Below, one piece after another: positions 1-7,632 of a stretch of 64,000 nucleotides of DNA. Source of the stretch: Vibrio crassostreae 9ZC13 (GTDB lineage Bacteria; Pseudomonadota; Gammaproteobacteria; Enterobacterales; Vibrionaceae); NCBI RefSeq assembly GCF_000272045.2, contig NZ_AJYZ02000041.1, positions 516,247 through 580,246 on the forward strand, given 5' to 3'. The position numbers were made by a program, and so were the translations under genes. Positions within the stretch are counted from its first letter, which is position 1. Each line of letters starts with the position of its first letter. A model generated the notes under the pieces. The model was given only the letters and a program-made list of their open reading frames with translations, did no database searches and had not been told where the DNA came from.

Positions 1-1190
1 CAAGCGCTATTGATCTTGGATTAGACCGAGTTCAGGCCGTCGCCTCTAAGGCAAACCTCACCAAACCTGCTCAACATGTTATTACTGTTGCCGGAACCAA
101 TGGCAAAGGCTCAACATGTGCACTGATGGAAGCGATTCTATTGGACGCTGGTTACTCAGTTGGTGTCTACAGCTCTCCTCACTTAATTCGCTATAACGAA
201 CGTGTTCGTATCAACGGCCAAGATCTATCTGATGAAAAGATGGTTCAGTCTTTCGATTTCATTGAGAAAGAGCGTGGCGAAATCAGCCTGAGTTTTTTCG
301 AATATGGCACTTTAGCGGCGTTACGTGCATTTCAAACTGAAGCGGTTGATGTTGTGCTTTTAGAAGTGGGTTTAGGCGGGCGTTTAGACGCGACCAATAT
401 CGTTGAGCATGATGTTTCTGTGATTACTAGTTTGGCTGTCGACCATGTTGACTGGCTAGGTGATGACATCAATGTGATTGGTTTTGAGAAAGCGGGCATT
501 TATCGTAGCGGTAAACCCGCTATCTGTGGTCAACCCAAGCCACCGGCTACGGTTGCAGCGCACGCTGATGACATTAAGGCTGAGTTCTACCAAGTCGGTA
601 TTCAATACACTTATGATGTTGACGGTGATACGTGGAACTGGCGCAGTGGTGCATTCCAACTAGAATCGCTACCTATTCCAAGCCTGCCGTTACCTAACGC
701 TGCAACAGCGTTGATGGCATTGGGCACATCAGAGCTTAGTATTAGCGACGTGAACGTGGTTAACGGCATGAAGAATGCGCAGCTTCCTGGGCGTATGCAG
801 CAAATTAGCGAACAACCGGTGATTGTGCTTGATGTAGCACACAACCCGCATTCTGCTGAGTACTTTGCGCAGCAAGTCGCGAAGAAGTATGCAGGCAAAA
901 ATTTACACGTTGTAGTCGCCATGCTTCATGACAAAGATATCCCCGCGACATTGGAAGTATTAGCTCCAATAACAACACATTGGTACCCAGCTTCGCTGAA
1001 CGGCCCACGAGCCGCAACAGCCGCTGAATTGTGTCAAAGCTTACCTGAAGGTGTAGAGCGGTATTCAAACCCTGTTGTAGCGTTTGAAGCGGCTTTAGCT
1101 TCTGTTAAAGGTGACGATGTTGTGTTGGTTGTCGGTTCTTTCCATACAGTGGGTGAAGTGTTGGAGCATTGGCAGAAAAAAGGAAACTAA
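1..1190 (+). CDS. folC: Folylpolyglutamate synthase / dihydrofolate synthase, 5'-truncated by window edge
   Basis: Bifunctional Mur-ligase-family enzyme that joins dihydropteroate to glutamate and lengthens the polyglutamate tail of folates, in the cytoplasm. The open frame runs from the first complete codon at position 3, with no start codon in view, so roughly the first 30-40 residues are missing. Visible codons 31-38 read GTNGKGST, the family's ATP-binding loop, and the central segment EVGLGGRLDATN and the later VLDVAHNPHS are typical FolC motifs. The first in-frame ATG, at 126, lies after the P-loop and is not the real start. dedD begins on the base after the stop codon, as in the enterobacterial accD-folC-dedD-cvpA-purF order, so translational coupling is likely. 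Confidence 0.95.
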   Translation, partial: SAIDLGLDRVQAVASKANLTKPAQHVITVAGTNGKGSTCALMEAILLDAGYSVGVYSSPHLIRYNERVRINGQDLSDEKMVQSFDFIEKERGEISLSFFEYGTLAALRAFQTEAVDVVLLEVGLGGRLDATNIVEHDVSVITSLAVDHVDWLGDDINVIGFEKAGIYRSGKPAICGQPKPPATVAAHADDIKAEFYQVGIQYTYDVDGDTWNWRSGAFQLESLPIPSLPLPNAATALMALGTSELSISDVNVVNGMKNAQLPGRMQQISEQPVIVLDVAHNPHSAEYFAQQVAKKYAGKNLHVVVAMLHDKDIPATLEVLAPITTHWYPASLNGPRAATAAELCQSLPEGVERYSNPVVAFEAALASVKGDDVVLVVGSFHTVGEVLEHWQKKGN

Positions 1191-1766
1191 ATGGCAAGTA
1201 AATTCCAAAGCCGGTTAGTCGGCACCATCATTTTAGTGGCCATTGGTGTGATTGTATTGCCCGATGTACTAGATGGTAAGAAGCTCCACTACAAAGAAGA
1301 GTTTGCAAGCATTCCAATTAAGCCTGAGCTTGATAGTAATGTTGAAGTGTTTGAAGTACTCGATCCCGTTGAAGATCAGATAGCGCTACCGGATTCTCCG
1401 GTTGAGCAAGTGGTTGAAAGTGGTCGTACTGATAATTCAAACACGCAAACCGCGTCTTCTTCTAATGATAAAGAAGCAGACAAAGTGGCAGTTGTGGTTA
1501 AGCCGGTACCTGAAAAAAATGAATACCAAGACAGTGCTTGGATTATTCAATTGATGGCTTTGAAGAATGCTGACAACGCAAAAAACGTTGTTAAGGATCT
1601 GCAAAAGCGCGGTTATCAGGCTCACACCAAGCAAGAAAAAACTTTTACGCGAGTAATTATTGGCCCGGATGTCTCTAAATCCAAACTTGAGCGACAAATT
1701 AAGGAATTAGAAAAAATTACGGGTTCAAAAGGCCAGTTGCTCAAATTTAAACCGTTAAATCCATAA
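1191..1766 (+). CDS. dedD: Cell division protein DedD, SPOR domain
   Basis: Bitopic inner-membrane protein that gathers at the septal ring. A single membrane segment lies near residues 8-27, followed by a charged, low-complexity periplasmic linker (about 30-108) and a C-terminal SPOR domain (about 110-191; begins SAWIIQLMAL), which in this family binds septal peptidoglycan stripped of stem peptides. At 191 residues it is slightly shorter than the E. coli protein. Its ATG directly follows the folC stop. The stop codon overlaps the first bases of a PurR-like box that serves the next gene. Confidence 0.93.
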   Translation: MASKFQSRLVGTIILVAIGVIVLPDVLDGKKLHYKEEFASIPIKPELDSNVEVFEVLDPVEDQIALPDSPVEQVVESGRTDNSNTQTASSSNDKEADKVAVVVKPVPEKNEYQDSAWIIQLMALKNADNAKNVVKDLQKRGYQAHTKQEKTFTRVIIGPDVSKSKLERQIKELEKITGSKGQLLKFKPLNP

Positions 1767-1780
1767 GAAAACGTTTGCGT
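1765..1780 (+). promoter_or_regulatory. PurR operator candidate upstream of cvpA-purF
   Basis: The 16-base stretch AAGAAAACGTTTGCGT agrees with 11 of the 12 fixed bases of the E. coli PurR consensus ANGCAANCGNTTNCNT. It overlaps the dedD stop codon and lies 48 bp before cvpA, where E. coli also has a PurR site for cvpA-purF. A possible -10 (TAAAAT, 1796-1801) follows. Assignment to PurR is inference from sequence match and position. Confidence 0.7.
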
Positions 1781-1827
1781 CAGCATTTTTTCTGTTAAAA
1801 TGCGCGCCAACTTAAGATGAAGAATTC

Positions 1828-2319
1828 ATGAATTGGTTAGATTTTGTCATTTTAGGCGTGATCGGCTTCTCTGCCGTGATCAGTTTAGTTCGTGGTTTCG
1901 CTAAAGAAGCCTTGTCACTCGTTATTTGGTTTGGAGCATTTTTTATTGCTAGCCAGTACTACGCTAAATTAGCGATGTACTTCACCAATATCGAAGATGA
2001 GATGTTTCGAAACGGAACTGCGATAGCAGCATTGTTTGTTGCAACGTTAGTTGTGGGTGCCTTAGTTAACTATGTCATCGGTCAACTAGTTCAGAAAACA
2101 GGCCTGTCAGGTACAGACAGAATCCTCGGTGTCGTCTTTGGTGGCTTACGTGGTGTTTTGATTGTTTCTGCAGTGTTGTTTTTCATGGATGCGTTTACTG
2201 CATTCCCAAGTTCTGAGTGGTGGAAGAATTCGCAATTGGTTCCAGAATTTAGTCGAATCATTGCGCCGTTCTTCGAGCATTTACAAGCAACATCTAGTTT
2301 CTTATCTGGCGCGCTCTAG
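1828..2319 (+). CDS. cvpA: Colicin V production protein family (CvpA)
   Basis: Small polytopic inner-membrane protein of 163 residues with about four hydrophobic segments (near 5-20, 28-48, 65-85 and 100-122), matching the CvpA family in length and in its opening MNWLDFVILGVIGFSAVISL. The family is needed for colicin V export and for envelope homeostasis in enterobacteria; its biochemical activity is not settled. It sits 34 bp before purF with no terminator between them, so the two are probably co-transcribed from the promoter overlapping the PurR box. Confidence 0.92.
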   Translation: MNWLDFVILGVIGFSAVISLVRGFAKEALSLVIWFGAFFIASQYYAKLAMYFTNIEDEMFRNGTAIAALFVATLVVGALVNYVIGQLVQKTGLSGTDRILGVVFGGLRGVLIVSAVLFFMDAFTAFPSSEWWKNSQLVPEFSRIIAPFFEHLQATSSFLSGAL

Positions 2320-2353
2320 CGCCAGTTAATGTCGAAAAATCGAGGATTAGGAC

Positions 2354-3868
2354 ATGTGTGGTATTGTTGGAATCGTGGGTTCAACACCTGTAAACCAGTC
2401 TATTTATGACGCTTTAACGGTATTGCAGCATCGTGGCCAAGATGCCGCTGGTATTTGTACCATAGAAAGCAATCGTTTCCGTCTGCGTAAGGCGAACGGT
2501 TTAGTAAAAGATGTTTTTGAAGCAAAACACATGCAGCGCCTACAAGGTGAAGTTGGTATTGGCCATGTTCGTTATCCTACTGCGGGTAGTTCAAGTGCGT
2601 CTGAAGCTCAGCCTTTCTACGTAAACTCTCCTTTTGGCATTACGTTGGCGCACAACGGTAACCTGACGAACGCAAACGAAGTTCGTGAGAAGTTGTTCGA
2701 AAAAGACCGTCGTCATGTAAACACAACCTCTGACTCTGAAGTTCTACTGAACGTATTAGCTCATGAGATCGATACTGTTAAAGGTAACGTAACTTCAGAT
2801 GACGTTTTCCGCGCTGTGGCAAATGTGCATCGTACAATTCGTGGTGCTTACGCCGTAACGGCGATGATCATCGGCCACGGTATGATCGCATTCCGTGACC
2901 CACATGGTATTCGTCCATTGTGTCTTGGTAAGCGTGAAGTTCAAGGTAAAACAGAGTACATGGTTGCGTCTGAATCGGTAGCACTCGATGCTGTTGGTTT
3001 CGACTTCATGCGCGACGTAGCACCAGGTGAAGCTATCTACGCAACGTTTGACGGTGAGCTTTTCACTAAGCAATGTGCAGACAACCCACAACTAAACCCA
3101 TGTATCTTTGAGTTTGTATACTTTGCACGCCCAGATTCATTCATCGACAAAATCTCGGTTTACAGCGCACGAGTTGAGATGGGTGAGATGCTTGGTATGC
3201 GTATTAAAGAAGAGTACGCAGACTTAGACATTGATGTAGTTATTCCAATCCCTGAAACATCAAACGATATTGCGCTACGAATCGCTCAAGCGATCAATAA
3301 GCCATACCGTCAAGGTTTCGTGAAAAACCGCTATGTTGGCCGCACATTCATCATGCCAGGTCAGCAACAACGTAAGAAGTCGGTTCGCCGTAAGCTCAAC
3401 GCAATTCGCTCTGAGTTTAAAGGTAAGAACGTTCTTCTGGTTGACGATTCTATCGTTCGCGGCACAACATCAGAGCAGATCATTGAGATGGCTCGTGATT
3501 CTGGCGCAAATAAGGTCTTCATGGTTTCAGCTGCTCCAGAGGTTCGCTTCCCTAACGTTTACGGCATTGATATGCCGAGCGCGACAGAGTTGATTGCTCA
3601 TGGTCGTGATAACGAAACGATTTGTAAGCAGATTGGCGCAGACGCCTTGATTTTCCAAACGCTACCAGATCTGATTTCTGCAGTGGGCATGGGCAATCAA
3701 GACATCTCTCGTTTTGATACTTCTGTATTTAACGGCGAGTATGTAACGGGCGATATCGACCAAGTGTACCTAGATTTCCTAGACTCTTTGCGTAATGACG
3801 ACTCAAAGGTTCAGCGTGAGATTCAACAAGATCTTGCTAACTTAGAGTTACACAACGAAGGCGCTTAA
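2354..3868 (+). CDS. purF: Amidophosphoribosyltransferase
   Basis: Catalyses the first committed step of purine synthesis: PRPP plus glutamine gives phosphoribosylamine. The N-terminal Ntn-hydrolase glutaminase domain starts with the catalytic Cys2 (MCGIVGIVGS) exposed by removal of Met. The phosphoribosyltransferase domain carries the PRPP motif VDDSIVRGTTS at residues 363-373. Length 504 is almost identical to E. coli PurF (505). It follows cvpA in an apparent operon and ends at a strong bidirectional terminator (3921-3946). Repression through PurR is suggested by the box at 1765-1780. Confidence 0.98.
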   Translation: MCGIVGIVGSTPVNQSIYDALTVLQHRGQDAAGICTIESNRFRLRKANGLVKDVFEAKHMQRLQGEVGIGHVRYPTAGSSSASEAQPFYVNSPFGITLAHNGNLTNANEVREKLFEKDRRHVNTTSDSEVLLNVLAHEIDTVKGNVTSDDVFRAVANVHRTIRGAYAVTAMIIGHGMIAFRDPHGIRPLCLGKREVQGKTEYMVASESVALDAVGFDFMRDVAPGEAIYATFDGELFTKQCADNPQLNPCIFEFVYFARPDSFIDKISVYSARVEMGEMLGMRIKEEYADLDIDVVIPIPETSNDIALRIAQAINKPYRQGFVKNRYVGRTFIMPGQQQRKKSVRRKLNAIRSEFKGKNVLLVDDSIVRGTTSEQIIEMARDSGANKVFMVSAAPEVRFPNVYGIDMPSATELIAHGRDNETICKQIGADALIFQTLPDLISAVGMGNQDISRFDTSVFNGEYVTGDIDQVYLDFLDSLRNDDSKVQREIQQDLANLELHNEGA

Positions 3869-3916
3869 CTAGCGTTTCGTTAGTCATACAGAGTTTCGCT
3901 AGCGATACAGAAAATA

Positions 3917-3947
3917 AAAAACCAGAGCATCGGCTCTGGTTTTTTGT
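3917..3947. terminator. Bidirectional intrinsic terminator, purF / lysR-type gene
   Basis: An 8-bp stem (ACCAGAGC, 3921-3928, with GCTCTGGT, 3933-3940) is flanked by an A-run on the left and a T-run on the right. It can end transcription of purF on the plus strand and of the convergent regulator gene on the minus strand. Confidence 0.85.
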
Positions 3948-3968
3948 TTATAGAGAAGGGGATTGACC

Positions 3969-4844
3969 TTAATGAATGTGGTATGCGATCACAAAATCAA
4001 TAAACAACCTCACTTTCTCTGGTAGATGGTCTTTGTGGTTATAAAGCATGTAAATATCACGAGGGTTAGCGCTCCAGTCTTCTAAGACTTGCACTAAGCT
4101 GCCATCTTCAATGTATTCACGAATCATCACGTCAGGCATCAGGGTGATACCTAGGCCTTCTGAGCACGCTTGTCTTACGACATTAAGCGCATTGGCGTTG
4201 AAACGGCCTTTCTCGCTATTCACCACCGTCTCTTCATTCGAATTACTCAGCTGCCACTTAATCAGCGGGTAGCCTTTGAGTAGCGAATGGTTCGCTAGCT
4301 CTTCAGCATGGCTTGGAGCTGGGTTCTTCGCTAAGTACTCAGGGCTCGCGATAAGAATATCTTTGACTTCACTGATTTTTCGAGCGATTAGGCTTGAATC
4401 ACGCTGAGGGCCGACTCGGAAAATTACGTCCCACTCCGTTGGATCCAGCTGATCCGCTTGGTTGTTCATCATCAGCTCAATATTGATATCAGGGTATTGA
4501 ATCATGAATTCACTGAACATTGGCATCATCATGCGCTTGGTCAGGTTTGAGGGTGCCGTAATACGAATCTTACCGGAAGCGCCTTTGCACACGTCAGTTA
4601 ACTCTTCTGCAGTAGAAGAGAGACGTTGCAACAGCGGAGAGCATTCATTGAAGAAACGTTCGCCTGCCTCTGTTAAAGAAAGTTTACGCGCGTGTCTATT
4701 GAGAAGCCTAAGGTTCAAAGAATCTTCTAAGGCTTGGATGCGTCGTGTGATGGTCGCAACCGGAATCATAGTCTTGCGCGATGTTGCGGTGTAGCTCCCA
4801 TTTTCAACGACGAGTCGAAAGAGGTTTAAATCATCTAATTTCAT
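3969..4844 (-). CDS. LysR-family transcriptional regulator
   Basis: DNA-binding regulator of about 291 residues: N-terminal winged HTH (about 1-60, with TATSRKTMIPVATITRRIQA as the helix-turn-helix) and a C-terminal periplasmic-binding-fold effector domain (about 90-291). The sequence style (MKLDDLNLFRLVVENGSYT) resembles the CrgA/DmlR/YafC subgroup, but the ligand and targets cannot be read from the sequence. I prefer the Met at 4844 because family members begin there; an in-frame ATG at 4856 would add four residues. It is divergent from the response regulator gene across about 230 bp, so it may control itself, that gene, or distant targets. Confidence 0.88.
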   Translation of the reverse strand: MKLDDLNLFRLVVENGSYTATSRKTMIPVATITRRIQALEDSLNLRLLNRHARKLSLTEAGERFFNECSPLLQRLSSTAEELTDVCKGASGKIRITAPSNLTKRMMMPMFSEFMIQYPDINIELMMNNQADQLDPTEWDVIFRVGPQRDSSLIARKISEVKDILIASPEYLAKNPAPSHAEELANHSLLKGYPLIKWQLSNSNEETVVNSEKGRFNANALNVVRQACSEGLGITLMPDVMIREYIEDGSLVQVLEDWSANPRDIYMLYNHKDHLPEKVRLFIDFVIAYHIH

Positions 4845-5072
4845 AAATCCAGACACATTTGTTTACAATCTCATCTAATTTATACGTAACAGTGAGATCA
4901 ATGTTTGCGTTACGTCAACTCGTTGCACTATTTACAAGTATTCCAACCCTCGTCACGAATTACCAGTAAAGAGTGCAAATTTGTGTATTTAGCATTTTAT
5001 TACTAAGTTTTATATTAGTTCTTAGAACAGATAACAATAATAATTCGACTTAGTTTTGTGAGGTTATAGATT

Positions 5073-6176
5073 ATGTACAAAACTCACAGTCAGCCAGTAA
5101 TGACCTCGGCTCAGGAAGTAATTAACCAAAAATGCGTGATGTTGGTTGATGATGATCCTATTTTTCGCCGTATAACCAGCGCGTACCTAGACAAGGTCGG
5201 TTATAAAGTGATTGAGGCTGAAAATGGACTGGACGCTTTGCAGAAACTTAGAGACTCAGCGCCAGATTTAATTGTGTGTGACTTATCAATGCCAATACTT
5301 GATGGCATAGAGCTTGTGGAAGAGCTCAGTTTAGAGTACCCGTCACTGCCTATGATCGTTGTGTCTGGCACTGATGATATGTCTGACGTGGCGAAAGCCT
5401 TGCGATTTGGTATTAAAGACTTCTTGGCGAAGCCGTTAGAGGATCACCGTCACCTAGGAAGTGCGATTGCGAATACATTGACAGATTCGTTCGATAACAT
5501 TTCAGACCAACGAGATTTTTCGAGCCAATGGTTCTGTGTGGATGATGGGGGAGAGATCCCTGAAGACCAAGAACTGCATTGGCACCTGAATTACCTTCAA
5601 GATAACCCAAGCGCAGCAAAAGACTTACTGCATGCGCTGCTTCCAGAGAAAGATACGCGACAAGGCTCATGGCGTTGCAGTTACCGGTTACTGCAATCAA
5701 CAGAGATGATGCCACTTGTGTTTGACTATGCGTGGATGATGAACGGGCAGTTTGCTTTTTACCTCGTCGATTCATCGTCGTCTGATAATGGCGGCTCCGC
5801 GACAACATTGTTAGTGAGAGCGCTGTTCCACGATTACATAAGAAACAGAAAAGATTTTAATGTTGATCTCAAAGATATTGCTGAAATCTTAGAGAAGGGG
5901 ATTCGTTGCTCTAAATGCTCCACCCCAGTGAATGCCTTGTTTGGTGTTGCTGACCTTGCCGAGGGGACCATCTCCATTTTGCCTGCGGGTCTAGACGGGC
6001 AATGGTCGAATGGTGAATTGAATCAATATATTGCAGCAGGTGAGCGCTTGGGTGAGAACTGCAAGAAGAACTTTATTACGCGGGACCTTCCGATCGAACA
6101 GGGCTGCCAACTGTCGTTGAGCCTACTTGGAGCGGCAAGTTTTAGTTTAGACATACACCAAGGGTCTACTGATTAA
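5073..6176 (+). CDS. rssB: RssB-like response regulator (receiver plus degenerate PP2C-like output domain)
   Basis: 367 residues. A receiver domain (about 20-135) has the acidic pocket (D26-D28), phospho-acceptor Asp70 (VCDLSMPILDG) and conserved Lys120. The C-terminal half (about 180-360) matches E. coli RssB in order and spacing, for example the DNPSAAKDLLHALLP segment and the LLVRALFHDY helix, and looks like a degenerate PP2C-type phosphatase fold. E. coli RssB is the adaptor that hands the stationary-phase sigma factor RpoS to ClpXP. That role is inferred here by family resemblance. No histidine kinase lies next to it, which fits RssB. Downstream are a broken small ORF and ybaN, on the same strand. 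Confidence 0.78.
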   Translation: MYKTHSQPVMTSAQEVINQKCVMLVDDDPIFRRITSAYLDKVGYKVIEAENGLDALQKLRDSAPDLIVCDLSMPILDGIELVEELSLEYPSLPMIVVSGTDDMSDVAKALRFGIKDFLAKPLEDHRHLGSAIANTLTDSFDNISDQRDFSSQWFCVDDGGEIPEDQELHWHLNYLQDNPSAAKDLLHALLPEKDTRQGSWRCSYRLLQSTEMMPLVFDYAWMMNGQFAFYLVDSSSSDNGGSATTLLVRALFHDYIRNRKDFNVDLKDIAEILEKGIRCSKCSTPVNALFGVADLAEGTISILPAGLDGQWSNGELNQYIAAGERLGENCKKNFITRDLPIEQGCQLSLSLLGAASFSLDIHQGSTD

Positions 6177-6508
6177 CCCTATATTTCCTCGGTTTTTGTG
6201 AATAATTGATTAAGGTATAGTTGCGCAAATGGTGTGGCTATGCCTTTTTTGTTAAATGTCGATTTAGCAAAGCGGGTTTGGTTCGCCGGATACTTACCTT
6301 CACTAACAAAAACAAGAAGCAATCATGGCAGATAACAAAGACTTTCAAGACCCGTTTAATGTATTCTACTTTTAGGATTTTTAGCCGCATTTTTAATGAT
6401 TCCATTGCTACCAGCAACACTTACGTTGATCCGTGTATTCAATGGTTACGCAACATTCTAGTTAAGCTGTCGTCGCCGATTGGTGATAGCTAACTCAAGG
6501 AGGCCACA
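6177..6508. other. 332-bp interval between rssB and ybaN
   Basis: The interval holds a frame-disrupted small membrane ORF (6325-6461) and, at its right end, the Shine-Dalgarno sequence of ybaN (6497-6503). Several unrelated frames stay open here by chance. I see no clear terminator after rssB and no RNA gene. Confidence 0.5.
6325..6461 (+). pseudogene. Small membrane protein ORF interrupted by an apparent 1-nt deletion
   Basis: From ATG 6325 the frame reads MADNKDFQDPFNVFYF and stops at TAG 6373. One frame over, beginning at 6372, it continues without a stop as LGFLAAFLMIPLLPATLTLI and nine more residues to TAG at 6459. Adding one T to the T4 run at 6370-6373 would join the two parts into a 45-residue protein with one membrane helix. 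I infer either a decayed small gene, a sequencing error, or (less likely, since the slip site is poor) recoding. No function is known to me. Confidence 0.55.
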
Positions 6509-6511
6509 ATT
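6497..6511 (+). promoter_or_regulatory. Strong Shine-Dalgarno with AUU initiation codon of ybaN
   Basis: AAGGAGG followed after 5 nt by ATT. AUU is used as a start in E. coli infC and pcnB, where IF3 discriminates against it. The perfect ribosome-binding site and the need for the encoded N-terminal helix decide the start here. Confidence 0.6.
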
Positions 6512-6907
6512 AGCGTTCGAGTTTTAAGCCTCAATATTGCTGGTGGCCTTTGTATATTTCTCGCAGTTCTAGGGATAGTTTTGCCCGTTCTGCCAACCAC
6601 TCCTTTTCTCCTTCTTGCCAGCGCATGCTTCATGCGAAGCAATCCGAAAGTTCATAAATGGATGCATGAGCACAAAACGCTGGGTCCTTTGCTGAACAAT
6701 TGGTATCAACACGGTGCCGTCACCAAACAAGTTAAAACGCGTGGCGTATTCTTTATCTTGTTGAGTTTTGCGTTATCCATCTACTTTGCCCCTATCATTT
6801 GGGTCAAGGCTTTCCTAATTTGTGTACTTGTTATTCTTCTCACATGGTTTATGCGACTTCCAACCCATGAGTTGGTTGCTGACAGCAAAGAAAATCACTA
6901 CCATTAA
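6509..6907 (+). CDS. ybaN: YbaN-family (DUF454) inner-membrane protein, apparent AUU start
   Basis: Small membrane protein; E. coli YbaN/DUF454 relatives have a similar length and the signature LPVLPTTPFLLLA. In this frame no ATG, GTG or TTG occurs before TTG 6581, yet codons upstream of it encode a good first membrane helix (VRVLSLNIAGGLCIFLAVLG) that the family needs. A perfect Shine-Dalgarno AAGGAGG (6497-6503) stands 5 nt before ATT at 6509, giving 132 residues with three hydrophobic segments. I therefore choose ATT as the start. The alternative, TTG 6581, would give a 108-residue product lacking the first helix. Function of the family is unknown. Confidence 0.7.
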   Translation: MSVRVLSLNIAGGLCIFLAVLGIVLPVLPTTPFLLLASACFMRSNPKVHKWMHEHKTLGPLLNNWYQHGAVTKQVKTRGVFFILLSFALSIYFAPIIWVKAFLICVLVILLTWFMRLPTHELVADSKENHYH

Positions 6908-7068
6908 GCCAGTGTGCCTGCTTGTATAGCGGGCGTTTATTATTTCAGCAATCAGAGTTATGACTCTCGTTGCAATGAATACCAATCGTACCTTTCCTTA
7001 ATTCCGAGCGTTGATGTTTGATTCGTTAACGAGAGTTTGGAAAGCGGCCTAATGAAGTGCATAAGATT

Positions 7069-7614
7069 ATGAACACAGAAAAAATCTCTCTGATCAAAGC
7101 AAGCATCAAAAGCATTCCTGATTACCCTAAAGCGGGTATTTTGTTCCGTGACGTAACAAGCTTGATGGAAGATCCAGTAGCTTACAAAGCGACTATCGAC
7201 CTGCTAGCGGAAACATACAAGGACATGGGCTTTACTAAGATCGTTGGTACTGAAGCTCGTGGTTTCCTATTTGGTGCGCCTTTGGCACTTGAGCTAGGTG
7301 TTGGCTTCATTCCTGTTCGTAAGCCGGGCAAGCTGCCTCGTCAAACTGTGGCACAATCTTATGAGCTTGAGTACGGCACCGACACTCTAGAAATCCATAC
7401 TGATGCTATCGTTGAAGGCGATAAAGTGTTGATGGTTGATGATTTGCTAGCAACGGGCGGTACGATTGAAGCAACAACAAAGTTGATTCGTCAGCTTGGT
7501 GGTGTGGTAGAACACGCTGCATTTGTTATTAACCTTCCAGAAATCGGTGGTGACAAGCGCTTACAAGGCTTAGGTCTAGAAGTGTTTAGCATCTGCGAAT
7601 TCGACGGTCATTAA
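7069..7614 (+). CDS. apt: Adenine phosphoribosyltransferase
   Basis: Purine-salvage enzyme forming AMP from adenine and PRPP in the cytoplasm. The phosphoribosyltransferase motif VLMVDDLLATGGTIEA and the family segments GILFRDVTSL and TEARGFLFGAPLA are all present. I take the Met that begins MNTEKISLIKASIK, giving 181 residues, the usual Vibrio length; an in-frame GTG four codons upstream (7057) is an alternative. Neither start has a strong Shine-Dalgarno. dnaX follows after 18 bp in the same order as in E. coli (apt-dnaX-ybaB-recR), so partial co-transcription is likely. Confidence 0.96.
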   Translation: MNTEKISLIKASIKSIPDYPKAGILFRDVTSLMEDPVAYKATIDLLAETYKDMGFTKIVGTEARGFLFGAPLALELGVGFIPVRKPGKLPRQTVAQSYELEYGTDTLEIHTDAIVEGDKVLMVDDLLATGGTIEATTKLIRQLGGVVEHAAFVINLPEIGGDKRLQGLGLEVFSICEFDGH

Positions 7615-7632
7615 TCCTTTTCGGAATTATTC

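Noticed and set aside
6908..7632. 4.5S RNA (ffs) gene near dnaX
   Set aside because: Some gammaproteobacteria have it there; the conserved GGTCAGGTCCGGAAGGAAGC core does not occur in the window.
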